From an uncultured Gammaproteobacteria bacterium (GTDB lineage: Bacteria; Pseudomonadota; Gammaproteobacteria; Pseudomonadales; Azotimanducaceae_A), in NCBI GenBank assembly GCA_913049565.1, contig CAJWZG010000052.1:1-13555 (forward strand): DNA of 13,555 bases, given 5' to 3'. Positions 1-6,694 of this stretch are shown here, one piece after another. Position 1 is the stretch's first letter. The number at the start of each line of letters is the position of its first letter. The notes under the pieces are model-generated. The model was not told where the DNA came from. It did no database searches and was given only the letters and a program-made list of their open reading frames with translations. A program made the translations under genes and the position numbers.

Positions 1-377
1 AGCCCTGCCGCCCGATCTCGGTGTTCATCTCGCGAACCCGAGGATTCTGTCCGATAATATTTGTAGGCATCCAAGTGCGGTTTGAAGTGCTCGTCAAAGT
101 AGCGAGCTTTTTCTAGCTGCTGGGCTTGCTGCATCAACGAAAACCATTCGCTATCGGCGGGTATGGCCCAACACATGATATCGAGGCTTTCATCAATCAC
201 CTGCCCATCAGTGGTGTTTAAAACAGGCACTGTACCCTTGGGCGAGAGCTGAAGCATGCTCGGCGGTTTATCGCGCAGTACAACTTCACGCAATTCCAGT
301 TCAGAGTCTTGAAGCAGCAATGCCATGCGCGCGCGCATGGCATAAGGACATCGCCTGAAGCTGTAAAGAATGTTCAT
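1..377 (-). CDS. Glutathione S-transferase, 3'-truncated by the window edge
   Basis: This gene reads leftward from an ATG at 375-377 and stays open to base 1, so only about the first 125 residues are visible. The N-terminus is a thioredoxin fold of the GST family. It has C10-P11-Y12 followed by a run of Arg/Met/Ala at the start of helix 1, a cis-proline loop (TVPVL, V50-P51) and the glutathione-binding acidic-Ser pair E63-S64. A cysteine at the N-terminal active site is typical of omega-like and bacterial GSTs, which favour thiol-transfer and reduction chemistry; this is inferred from the family. A GAG-containing ribosome-binding site lies about 8 bases upstream. The start is only 23 bases downstream of the GFA-domain gene on the same strand, so the two are probably co-transcribed. 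The C-terminal helical domain lies outside the window, so the substrate cannot be judged. Confidence 0.9.
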   Translation of the reverse strand, partial: MNILYSFRRCPYAMRARMALLLQDSELELREVVLRDKPPSMLQLSPKGTVPVLNTTDGQVIDESLDIMCWAIPADSEWFSLMQQAQQLEKARYFDEHFKPHLDAYKYYRTESSGSRDEHRDRAAG

Positions 378-400
378 CAAAGCGGCTCTTTCAACGACGC

Positions 401-832
401 CTATGATTGCTGGGCAAAGCCGGGGAGGTTGGCAATGTTTTGTGCCCAAGACACTTTGGATTGACACCATACTTGTGACTGGGGCTCAAGTTGCTCCAGC
501 TCTTTCAGCAATCCAGTACGAATACCTAGCATACGCTCTCCTTGGGGTACGTCTTCGACCACCGATGTGGCATACACATGCGATCCGCAGTTGGCACAAA
601 AGCTTAATTCTCTGCGATTGCCGCTGTCTCCAACTTTGAAGTAAAGCTTCGGCTCACCACTGAGCAGGCTGAACTCACCCTCTTTGACCTGAACAATACT
701 GCGGTATGGGCCACCCGACATCTGTTGGCAATCCGTACAATGGCAGATCACCACCCGTTTAGGGCTCGCTTGGGCTGCAAAAGTAATGTCGCCACAGTGG
801 CAGGCTCCGTGGATGGAAATGGAATCCGACAT
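401..832 (-). CDS. GFA-domain (CENP-V/GFA family) zinc-binding protein
   Basis: This 143-residue protein has the cysteine pattern of the GFA (glutathione-dependent formaldehyde-activating, CENP-V) family. The ligands are C11-x-C13, C30-x-C32-x2-C35 and C79-x2-C82, which bind structural and catalytic-site zinc. The family includes Gfa, proposed to help form S-hydroxymethylglutathione, but most members have no proven reaction, so the function here is open. The frame is open up to 892, but the ATG at 830-832 is chosen because a full AGGAGG site lies 7 bases before it and family similarity begins there. A GST gene follows 23 bases downstream on the same strand, suggesting a glutathione-linked detoxification unit (inference). 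The protein is soluble and has no signal peptide. Confidence 0.9.
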   Translation of the reverse strand: MSDSISIHGACHCGDITFAAQASPKRVVICHCTDCQQMSGGPYRSIVQVKEGEFSLLSGEPKLYFKVGDSGNRRELSFCANCGSHVYATSVVEDVPQGERMLGIRTGLLKELEQLEPQSQVWCQSKVSWAQNIANLPGFAQQS

Positions 833-839
833 GTCGCAT

Positions 840-845
840 CCTCCT
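840..845 (-). promoter_or_regulatory. Ribosome-binding site that fixes the GFA-gene start
   Basis: A perfect AGGAGG on the minus strand lies 7 bases upstream of the ATG at 830-832. It argues against the longer reading frame that extends to 892. Confidence 0.8.
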
Positions 846-881
846 GAAACGTTGTCATCACTAACTGTCAAGCATGCTCGA

Positions 882-907
882 TTAGGTATCAAGACCTAAG
901 CGATACC
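882..907. promoter_or_regulatory. Inverted repeats in the divergent intergenic region
   Basis: Between the GFA gene (leftward) and the cytochrome c' gene (rightward) there is a perfect dyad, TTAGGT then six bases then ACCTAA, at 882-899. Overlapping it, GGTATC at 885-890 can pair with GATACC at 902-907, and a further GGTATC stands at 931-936. A dyad of this size between divergent genes could be an operator for a dimeric regulator, or could form alternative hairpins in a 5' leader. No known binding consensus was recognised, so the role is inference only. Confidence 0.3.
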
Positions 908-984
908 GATCGATTGGTGACCGAGAGCAAGGTATCTTCTATCCTGGCTTGACTTAACCGCTCATCACAATAAGAGCTATGACC

Positions 985-1434
985 ATGATCCGAAATGCTG
1001 TGATTTTTTCCTTGCTGCTCAGTTTCGTTAGCACCAGCTGGGCTGACGAACGCACCCAAAAAACCATCGAAGCGCGACAAGGCTTGCTCAAAGTTGTGGC
1101 CCAATACTTCGGCCCAATCGTCGGGATAGCCAAAGGCCAAATCCCCTACGATGCGGCATTAATTGAAAAAAATGCGGGGAAAGTTGCTCAACTTGCACCC
1201 ATCATTACTGACATGTTTGCGCTGGATACCAGTGCAAGCGGCATTGAGACTGAAGCAAAGGCAGCGATCTGGGCTGACTATGCAGACTTCAGTGCGAAGG
1301 CAGCAACCACAACCGAACGCGCGCAAGCCCTCGTAGCTGCCACCGCTGAAGGACAGGGAGCGACCATGAAAGCCTTCGGTGCATTAGGCGCTTCGTGCAA
1401 AAGCTGTCACGACAGTTACCGACAGAAAAACTAA
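985..1434 (+). CDS. Cytochrome c' / c556 family protein, periplasmic
   Basis: This 149-residue precursor belongs to the cytochrome c' four-helix-bundle family. Residues 1-20 form a signal peptide ending in an SWA motif before DERTQ, so export to the periplasm is expected. The single haem site is near the C-terminus, as is diagnostic for class II cytochromes c: C138-x2-C141-H142 (CKSCH). In the first helix the motif RQGLLK has leucine (L35) where six-coordinate c556 proteins have the axial methionine, which suggests a five-coordinate, NO/CO-binding c' haem. An upstream in-frame ATG at 979 exists, but the AAGAG site at 972-976 is only 2 bases from it and 8 bases from the ATG at 985, so 985 is preferred. 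A cytochrome b561 gene starts 9 bases after the stop. Confidence 0.9.
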   Translation: MIRNAVIFSLLLSFVSTSWADERTQKTIEARQGLLKVVAQYFGPIVGIAKGQIPYDAALIEKNAGKVAQLAPIITDMFALDTSASGIETEAKAAIWADYADFSAKAATTTERAQALVAATAEGQGATMKAFGALGASCKSCHDSYRQKN

Positions 1435-1443
1435 ACACAACTA

Positions 1444-2136
1444 ATGCCGTCTGACCAGCGTCCCACGCTGATTTGGGATCTACCGCTTCGATTGTGGCAT
1501 TGGGCGCTGGTTATTTGTCTTGGCGGTTCCTGGCTTACTGCCGAGGCTGGTTTTGAGTGGACACAAACCCACTTCTATTTTGGTTACTCGGCCTTGGCCC
1601 TAGTTCTGTTCCGCTTGATTTGGGGCTTTGTAGGCACCCTGCATTCACGTTATGCATCGTTTATCGTTTCGCCGAAAAAAGTATTTAGCTACGTGCAAAA
1701 CCAATCCAGCCGTCCGCCAGCAGCAGGCCACAACCCACTAGGCGGGTGGGCTAGCGTCCTCATGGTGCTTCTTGTTGGCCTTCAAGCCACCATAGGTTTG
1801 TTCATTAGTGATGACATATTTTATGCCGGTCCTTACAACAGCGTTGTCAGCGGCGATACGGCAGACGCCTTGGCGGCTTGGCATCACCGCATCTTCACGC
1901 TGATCCAGATCACCGTGTTGCTGCACCTATCTGCCGTCGCTTGGTATACCTGGTTTAAGCAAGAACGTCTGATTCACGCCATGTTTCACGGCAAGAAAAA
2001 TTTGCTTCCTGCCGCAAACCAAACCATTCAAAAGCACAGGGCCCCGTTAGCGATATTTTTAATCGTGCTTGTTGGCCTGTTGGTTACTGCCCTAGTCTAC
2101 TTTGCGCCTGTTCCAACCTTCGATGACTTTTACTGA
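1444..2136 (+). CDS. Cytochrome b561 domain membrane protein
   Basis: This 230-residue integral membrane protein is of the prokaryotic cytochrome b561 / hydrogenase b-type subunit family. It opens with WDLPLRLWHW, the usual signature before helix 1. It has helices at roughly 17-34, 43-63, 102-121 and 149-170, plus a C-terminal anchor at 202-220. Candidate haem-b ligands are H19, H43, H147 or H148, and H161. The GHNPLGG turn at 95-101 is also typical. Members carry electrons between the quinone pool and periplasmic redox proteins. The gene begins 9 bases after the cytochrome c' gene with little sign of its own ribosome-binding site, so it is probably translated from the same message and may reduce that cytochrome (inference). 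The next gene to the right is convergent. Confidence 0.9.
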   Translation: MPSDQRPTLIWDLPLRLWHWALVICLGGSWLTAEAGFEWTQTHFYFGYSALALVLFRLIWGFVGTLHSRYASFIVSPKKVFSYVQNQSSRPPAAGHNPLGGWASVLMVLLVGLQATIGLFISDDIFYAGPYNSVVSGDTADALAAWHHRIFTLIQITVLLHLSAVAWYTWFKQERLIHAMFHGKKNLLPAANQTIQKHRAPLAIFLIVLVGLLVTALVYFAPVPTFDDFY

Positions 2137-2151
2137 TACGCACGCAACCGA

Positions 2152-2835
2152 TCAGAGACTGTCTCTGGGTAGCAAAAACTTCTTCAATGCCTGCAGATCG
2201 GCAAATCTATAGGTCGCATTGCTGAAATCCTGACTGGCTGTAAACGGATGATAGATCGCAGCGCAGTCGATACCAGCAGCCACCGCGGCACGAAGGCCCC
2301 GCTCAGAGTCTTCAATAACGAGCGCATTCGAGGCCGGAATGTCGAAGCGCTGCAAAGCCAGTAAGTAAGGCTCTGGGTCTGGCTTGCTGTTTTTGTAATC
2401 GGATCGCTTGAGAACAAAATCCATGTGCTGAACCATGTTCAGCGGGCTCGAATGTTTAGGTGCATTACCCAATCCATGAATCAGATCGAAATCTTCGTCG
2501 CGCGAGGTCGTTACGATCGCTAACTGATATTGCTCGGCCAGCTCAGCTACTGTCGCTGCAGCGTGGGTAATTTGAATTGGCTTACTGCCAAGCAACTGCT
2601 GATAGCGTTCATCTCGCCCGTTACGTAGTCGATCGACGGCGTATTCGTCACAGCCCGCCTGTCGTGCAAGCATCCACGGGTCCGCTCCGTAGGCCATATT
2701 TTTGGTGTATTCGGCTTCAGTCAGCTCGATACCGAGGGTTACTAACTGTTCTTGGATAGCCTGAAAATACAGCGGTTCTGTGTTGACCAATATACCGTCG
2801 TGATCGAAAAGCAGATGTGTGTAACGAGCAGTGAT
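2152..2835 (-). CDS. HAD-family phosphatase with an apparent ATC start
   Basis: This is a HAD hydrolase of the phosphoglycolate phosphatase / beta-phosphoglucomutase type, about 227 residues if started at 2835. Motif I is FDHDG with nucleophile D11 and acid/base D13. Motif II is in IVTTS around T109-S111. Motif III is K151 in SKPDPEPY, and motif IV is E175-D176 in VIEDSERG. A helical cap lies between motifs I and II. The substrate is unknown. The first standard start codon in frame, TTG at 2788-2790, falls just after motif I and would delete the catalytic aspartates. Between motif I and the upstream in-frame stop (2839-2841) there is no ATG, GTG or TTG. An ATC at 2833-2835 sits 7 bases after a TGAGG site, exactly where a start is expected. 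The gene lies 22 bases behind the oxygenase gene. Confidence 0.75.
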   Translation of the reverse strand: MTARYTHLLFDHDGILVNTEPLYFQAIQEQLVTLGIELTEAEYTKNMAYGADPWMLARQAGCDEYAVDRLRNGRDERYQQLLGSKPIQITHAAATVAELAEQYQLAIVTTSRDEDFDLIHGLGNAPKHSSPLNMVQHMDFVLKRSDYKNSKPDPEPYLLALQRFDIPASNALVIEDSERGLRAAVAAGIDCAAIYHPFTASQDFSNATYRFADLQALKKFLLPRDSL

Positions 2836-2842
2836 GCGTTAG

Positions 2843-2847
2843 CCTCA
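2843..2847 (-). promoter_or_regulatory. Ribosome-binding site pointing to the ATC start of the HAD gene
   Basis: TGAGG on the minus strand lies 7 bases before ATC at 2833-2835, in the gap after the oxygenase gene. No comparable site precedes the alternative CTG at 2812-2814 or the TTG at 2788-2790. Confidence 0.5.
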
Positions 2848-2857
2848 GTAGGAAAGG

Positions 2858-3835
2858 TCAGGCCACTTTGTATCGGTCAATCTGAATATCTTCTTCACCG
2901 ATATCCGAGTAGTTGTCGGTAACCCTGCCGCGGATGTACTCCTGCCACGAAAATGCTCGATAGCGGGGCGCTTCCGCTACAGCCAGCCAAGGCTCAACAA
3001 CAGCGTCTACCCTCGGCTGGTAGAAAAAGGGAATGCTGAAGCGGCCCTTGGTGTTGGTGATTGGCACCACACGGTGCATACCGGCAATGCAACGATCGTT
3101 AGTCCAGACCTGCAATATGTCGCCTACATTGACGACGATCGCATCCGGTTGAGGTGGCACATCAATCCACCCATGTGCCTGTGACTTGGCTTGCAAACCG
3201 CCGCAATCGTCCTGCAGCAATAAAGTAATGGCGCCGGGGTCTGTGTGGTGATGCAGAGCCATGTCACCCAGCGGTGTTAACGACTCGCGTTCATTGGCGG
3301 GCACCGGATCTTGCGCAGGATAGTAGTTGAGCCGAGCCGCACTGGTGTGGGCTGACCCGAACCCCTTGTCCATTGTGCTGCCAACAGCGGCATCCGGCAA
3401 ACCAAGGCCACTGAGCACCATGCGCATAGTGGTCTCAGACAACTCGGTGAAGGCGGCAAAAAATTCAGTCAGTGCAGGGCGGAAAATTTCCGGCTGCTCA
3501 GGCCACCGCGTGTGTCGAAGGGGATTGCTAGAAGTATGACCGCCCGCTTTAAAGTCGAAAACCTCTTTTTGATCGCGCCGTTGCTTGGTTAGCTCGCGAT
3601 CGTAATACCCCAGTGGATTTTCTGCATCACGATAAACGGCAATCTTGTTTTGCCTGGGCATAGCGAAAAATTCTGCTGCCGCCGCAAACACATCCTGAAC
3701 AATTGCGTCGCAGCCATGATTCACCAGCAAGAAAAAACCATGATCTTCGCAGGCCTCGACAAGAGCGGTTTTGTCTCTCGCTGCTAGTCCACCCTCTCGG
3801 AATGCCATAAGGTCAATGGTTGGAATATTTTGCAT
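2858..3835 (-). CDS. Fe(II)/2-oxoglutarate-dependent oxygenase, isopenicillin N synthase family
   Basis: This 325-residue soluble enzyme has the DIOX_N segment (about residues 3-115, with the DHGFFLLVNHG signature at 31-41) and the double-stranded beta-helix catalytic core (about 165-280). The iron triad is H197-x-D199 (HTD) and H254 (MHRV). R265-x-S267 (RFS) is the usual 2-oxoglutarate carboxylate clamp. Such enzymes couple oxidative decarboxylation of 2-oxoglutarate to hydroxylation, desaturation or ring closure of a small molecule; the substrate here cannot be read from sequence. A GGAGA site lies about 7 bases before the ATG. The gene lies between a methyltransferase upstream and a HAD phosphatase downstream on the same strand, with short gaps (about 56 and 22 bases), so co-expression is likely. 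Confidence 0.93.
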   Translation of the reverse strand: MQNIPTIDLMAFREGGLAARDKTALVEACEDHGFFLLVNHGCDAIVQDVFAAAAEFFAMPRQNKIAVYRDAENPLGYYDRELTKQRRDQKEVFDFKAGGHTSSNPLRHTRWPEQPEIFRPALTEFFAAFTELSETTMRMVLSGLGLPDAAVGSTMDKGFGSAHTSAARLNYYPAQDPVPANERESLTPLGDMALHHHTDPGAITLLLQDDCGGLQAKSQAHGWIDVPPQPDAIVVNVGDILQVWTNDRCIAGMHRVVPITNTKGRFSIPFFYQPRVDAVVEPWLAVAEAPRYRAFSWQEYIRGRVTDNYSDIGEEDIQIDRYKVA

Positions 3836-3891
3836 CGCTTTCTCTCCAGCCGTGCGGCGGTTTGTCTTCGACGCCGCTTAAATTCGCCATA

Positions 3892-4542
3892 TTACGTCGA
3901 ACCGCGTCGAATGCACACGCGTGCAACTGCAGCTTGAGTTTGCGCGCCATCATCTGCAGTCTCTGATATCAATCCCTCAAACTGATCAACCACCTCAAAA
4001 TTGATGCCAGAGGCTTCTAACTGCCGAAGTAAATCGCCGGAAGCGACTCTGAATCGATTGCTGCCCGGACCACTCAAAATCTCCGAACCACCCCACTGCA
4101 AGTGCTCTTCAACGACCAGCACGCCACCAGGTTGCAGCGACCCAAGCGCGTCCACCAGCAGGCTGGGAGCGACAAAGCGGAACATCACCGCTAGGGCGTA
4201 AATATTCACCGAGAGCGCTTGCTGCGAACCCAATAAATCTCGGCACTGCCAGTTGATACGCAGATTCTGGTTCAGTGAGGCTGTTGCTGCTCTGGCAATC
4301 GCTACTGATGAGACATCGATAGCGTCTACTTGGTAACCGTTTTTGGCGAGAAAGAGGCTATTGCGACCGCGGCCGCAGGCGAGATCCAAAGCACGTCCGC
4401 TTGTCGGGAACCGTCTATCGTTCAGCAACTGTTGCAGATACGCGCTCGACCAGTGACGCTGCGCATACGCGCCAAGCCGATAGCGCTGATCCCAGCGTTT
4501 GCGATCTGACTCTTCGTCACTCTGCGTGTATTGTTCTCCCAT
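3892..4542 (-). CDS. Class I SAM-dependent methyltransferase
   Basis: This 216-residue protein has a class I (Rossmann) methyltransferase core. Motif I is LDLACGRGR at about 52-60, the acidic end of strand 2 is D76 in AIDVS, and a CRD adenine-loop motif lies at about 100-102. The order resembles TehB-like and Methyltransf_25 proteins, but the substrate is not identifiable. A GTG codon immediately precedes the ATG at 4540-4542. Neither has a strong ribosome-binding site, and ATG is chosen as the commoner codon. The gene is divergent from the MerC-like gene, separated by 61 bases. It appears to be the first gene of a leftward cluster with the 2-oxoglutarate oxygenase and HAD phosphatase. A GC-rich hairpin (3854-3859 with 3872-3877) lies between it and the oxygenase but has no T-run. 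Confidence 0.88.
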   Translation of the reverse strand: MGEQYTQSDEESDRKRWDQRYRLGAYAQRHWSSAYLQQLLNDRRFPTSGRALDLACGRGRNSLFLAKNGYQVDAIDVSSVAIARAATASLNQNLRINWQCRDLLGSQQALSVNIYALAVMFRFVAPSLLVDALGSLQPGGVLVVEEHLQWGGSEILSGPGSNRFRVASGDLLRQLEASGINFEVVDQFEGLISETADDGAQTQAAVARVCIRRGST

Positions 4543-4591
4543 CACGCTACTTTAACCGAAGAATCACTTGTGCAGTTGCATGCAATGAACT

Positions 4592-4597
4592 GAGGAG
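4592..4597 (+). promoter_or_regulatory. Ribosome-binding site supporting a TTG start
   Basis: GAGGAG lies 6 bases upstream of TTG at 4604-4606. This strong site supports TTG as the true initiation codon of the MerC-like gene. Confidence 0.75.
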
Positions 4598-4603
4598 CTA
4601 GCG

Positions 4604-5026
4604 TTGTCGCCCTTTTCTCGGATACGTACCTTGGCATCTAGCACAGACCACACTCGCCTAGATAAAGCAGCCATATGGCTTTCTGTCCTTTGCCTGATTC
4701 ATTGTCTGTCCGTGCCTGCTGCTTTTTTGCTGGCGCCCTCACTTTCCGCTTGGCTGGACGCAACAGAAACTCAAACACACTGGTTGCTATTTGGCCTCGC
4801 TGTTCCTATCAGCGGCGTAGCCCTTTACCGAGGTTACTTGAGATCACCAAACCGTTTTACCATTTCAGTTGGCGGAGTGGGGCTCATTCTGATGCTTTTA
4901 GCAGTGCTGCATCTCGTTGGCGAGGACCAAGAAATTTTTCTAACCACCTTGGGCGTCATCCTTGTCATGGTTGCGCATATCCGCAATTTGCATGCGGGAC
5001 ACGATCGCCGAAACGAAGCCCATTGA
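4604..5026 (+). CDS. MerC-like integral membrane protein
   Basis: This 140-residue membrane protein has four predicted transmembrane segments (about 23-44, 58-77, 86-104 and 110-127). It matches the MerC domain pattern: LDKAAIWLSVLCLIHC near the first helix with C30 and C34 flanking H33, then HWLLFGLAVPISGVALYRG. MerC of mer operons is an inner-membrane mercuric ion uptake protein. Chromosomal MerC-domain proteins outside mer operons have no settled role. There is no merR, merA, merT or merP here, so mercury resistance should not be assumed. The start is TTG, supported by GAGGAG 6 bases upstream. A cysteine synthase gene begins 22 bases after the stop, hinting at a link with thiol or metal metabolism (inference). 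Confidence 0.85.
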   Translation: MSPFSRIRTLASSTDHTRLDKAAIWLSVLCLIHCLSVPAAFLLAPSLSAWLDATETQTHWLLFGLAVPISGVALYRGYLRSPNRFTISVGGVGLILMLLAVLHLVGEDQEIFLTTLGVILVMVAHIRNLHAGHDRRNEAH

Positions 5027-5048
5027 AATCAATAACAGAGAGATTGTT

Positions 5049-6005
5049 ATGAAATACGACAACATACTGCAAACCATTGGCAATACACCCATCGTAAAGC
5101 TCAATCGGATTGCCCCAGATCACGTCGACATGTATGTGAAGGTCGAATCCTTCAACCCTATGGCCTCAGTCAAAGACCGGCTGGCTTATGCGGTCATCAA
5201 AGATGCGAGAGACAGTGGCGCACTAAAACCGGGACAGACCGTTATCGAGGCGACCAGTGGCAATACCGGTATTGCCTTAGCCATGGTTTGCGCCGTGATG
5301 GGACACCCCTTTGTTGCAACAATGGTGGAAACGTTCTCCATCGAAAGGCGCAAAGTCATGCGAGCGCTGGGTGCCAAAGTCATTCTTACCCCAGCGGCGG
5401 AACGTGGTTCTGGCATGGTTGCTCGAGCAGAAGAACTGGCAGCGCAACACGGCTGGTTTCTCGCCAGACAGTTTCAGAACACCGCAAACCCCGACTACCA
5501 CGCGAGCACTACCGGGCCAGAGGTTTTGCGCGACTTTGCCGGCGAGCGTTTAGATTACTGGGTCACCGGGTGGGGAACCGGGGGCACGCTCTCAGGCGCA
5601 GGCCGTACGCTGAAGGCGGCAAGACCCGATATTCAAGTGGTCGCAGCAGAGCCAGAACAGGCAGCACTGTTATCAGGAGGGGAGTGGTCGCCGCACAAAA
5701 TTCAGGGCTGGACGCCTGATTTCATTCCCGACGTGTTAGACCGCAACATTGCGGATCATATCGTGCCAGTCAACGAAGACGAATCTATGGCCTGCGCGCT
5801 GCGTTTAGGTCGAGAAGAGGGCATCTTCGTTGGCATCTCTGCCGGCGGCACCTTGAGTGCTTCATTAAAAATTGCGGAGCAAGCAAGCCCCGGTAGCGTC
5901 ATTGTTACGATGCTCGCCGATACAGCAGAGCGGTATATTTCCACGCCCTTATTTGCAGATATCAACGAAGGATCAGACGACGATTGGTTAGCTAGCCAGT
6001 CCTAA
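5049..6005 (+). CDS. cysK: Cysteine synthase (O-acetylserine sulfhydrylase), PLP-dependent
   Basis: This 318-residue fold-type II PLP enzyme makes cysteine from O-acetylserine and sulfide. The PLP Schiff-base lysine is K42 in SVKDR. The substrate loop is TSGNTG at 69-74. The phosphate-binding loop is GTGGT at 176-180, preceded by tryptophan where most CysK proteins have valine. The FVGISAGG segment supplies the pyridine-N serine. The length and the ERYISTPLF C-terminal motif are nearer CysK than CysM, but the loop ETFS in place of ETMS and ADTAERY in place of the usual PDxGERY mark a divergent subfamily, so the CysK/CysM label is approximate. The frame is open further upstream, but ATG 5049 is preceded by AGAGAG at 6 bases and homology starts there. 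It is probably co-transcribed with the MerC-like gene. Confidence 0.92.
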   Translation: MKYDNILQTIGNTPIVKLNRIAPDHVDMYVKVESFNPMASVKDRLAYAVIKDARDSGALKPGQTVIEATSGNTGIALAMVCAVMGHPFVATMVETFSIERRKVMRALGAKVILTPAAERGSGMVARAEELAAQHGWFLARQFQNTANPDYHASTTGPEVLRDFAGERLDYWVTGWGTGGTLSGAGRTLKAARPDIQVVAAEPEQAALLSGGEWSPHKIQGWTPDFIPDVLDRNIADHIVPVNEDESMACALRLGREEGIFVGISAGGTLSASLKIAEQASPGSVIVTMLADTAERYISTPLFADINEGSDDDWLASQS

Positions 6006-6044
6006 CTGCTCAAAGCTCTCTATCTAACCACTAAGTCCGAACCA

Positions 6045-6641
6045 CTAAACCGAAGGTAGCAGTCGCGTTGCTACCGCTCGGGTTGTACGGGTCAGTGCGC
6101 GGCGCGCGACAAAGCGCTGCATAGCCCCAGGGTCAGACTGTCGCGAGGTTTCCCAAGAGGTAAAATCTGGATACCAGGTTAGTAGGTGCAGTAAGCATTC
6201 TTGCGATGCTGGCAGGCTTTGCGCCGGCGCAAAGAGCCCTATTGGTTCGGCAGTAAACGCATCAGCCCCTTCAAAGGTTTGCCATGCAGCCGAGGATAAA
6301 GAAACCGCTTCCTCAAGGTGCTCGTAGGGTAGCCAAAAATCTCGAAACACATAGACCCCTGAGCGCTGGATTGGCGTTGTTGATTGGGGTCGGGCTGTGG
6401 CCTGCAAAACCCATTGCTCCTCGACTTTGCAGCCATTTGGCGGTTCCCAGCCGTCATCCTGATCGCTGTGCACACTCACGGCGATCAACTGATTCGCTGC
6501 CAACCCGAAAACGCCCTGCCAGAGGCCCCAGAGCTGGTTGTTGACCTGACCAGTAAAACTTTGGCGCACGGCTACTTCCGGTTCTTGTAAGTTCTGATCA
6601 GCAAAGGTGAGCACACGTTTCGTGTATCGAGGAGCTTTCAT
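6045..6641 (-). CDS. Uncharacterised protein, NIPSNAP-like
   Basis: I do not recognise this 198-residue protein with certainty. It appears to have two alpha/beta halves: about 36-60 (LWGLWQGVFGLAANQL) and about 95-165 (GVYVFRDFWLP, then a helix, an AWQTFEG segment and LLHLLTWYPDFTSWE). The second half, followed by an Arg-rich helix (residues 180-193), resembles NIPSNAP-type dimeric alpha/beta-barrel domains. That assignment is tentative and says nothing firm about activity. There is no signal peptide or membrane helix. An AAGG site lies 7 bases before the ATG. It lies 53 bases downstream of an acyl-CoA-dehydrogenase-like gene on the same strand, so it likely belongs to the same transcript. 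It is convergent with cysteine synthase, 39 bases apart. Confidence 0.75.
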   Translation of the reverse strand: MKAPRYTKRVLTFADQNLQEPEVAVRQSFTGQVNNQLWGLWQGVFGLAANQLIAVSVHSDQDDGWEPPNGCKVEEQWVLQATARPQSTTPIQRSGVYVFRDFWLPYEHLEEAVSLSSAAWQTFEGADAFTAEPIGLFAPAQSLPASQECLLHLLTWYPDFTSWETSRQSDPGAMQRFVARRALTRTTRAVATRLLPSV

Positions 6642-6694
6642 CTGGCTGCCTTAATCATATGGTTGTCTTCAACAAAAGCCCAATCGATATGGGC

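Noticed and set aside
2788..2790. TTG as the start of the HAD gene
   Set aside because: It would remove the FDHDG nucleophile motif, which is intact and in frame just upstream, and has no ribosome-binding site.
3854..3877. GC-rich hairpin (GCGGCG / CGCCGC) between the methyltransferase and oxygenase genes, considered as a terminator
   Set aside because: There is no T-run after the stem on the minus strand, and the ribosome-binding site of the next gene follows. It is at most an intercistronic hairpin.
4576..4585. TTGCATGCAA palindrome in the divergent gap before the MerC-like gene, considered as a metal-regulator operator
   Set aside because: The dyad is only 10 bases, does not extend further and does not match the Zur, Fur or MerR-type operators I know. 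This is not enough to call a site.
4604..5026. Mercury resistance operon
   Set aside because: Only a MerC-like protein is present. There is no merR, merT, merP or merA in the neighbourhood.
5288..5719. 143-codon + strand ORF inside the cysteine synthase gene
   Set aside because: It is a shadow frame rich in Arg, Gly, Cys and Ser, fully inside a well-supported gene.
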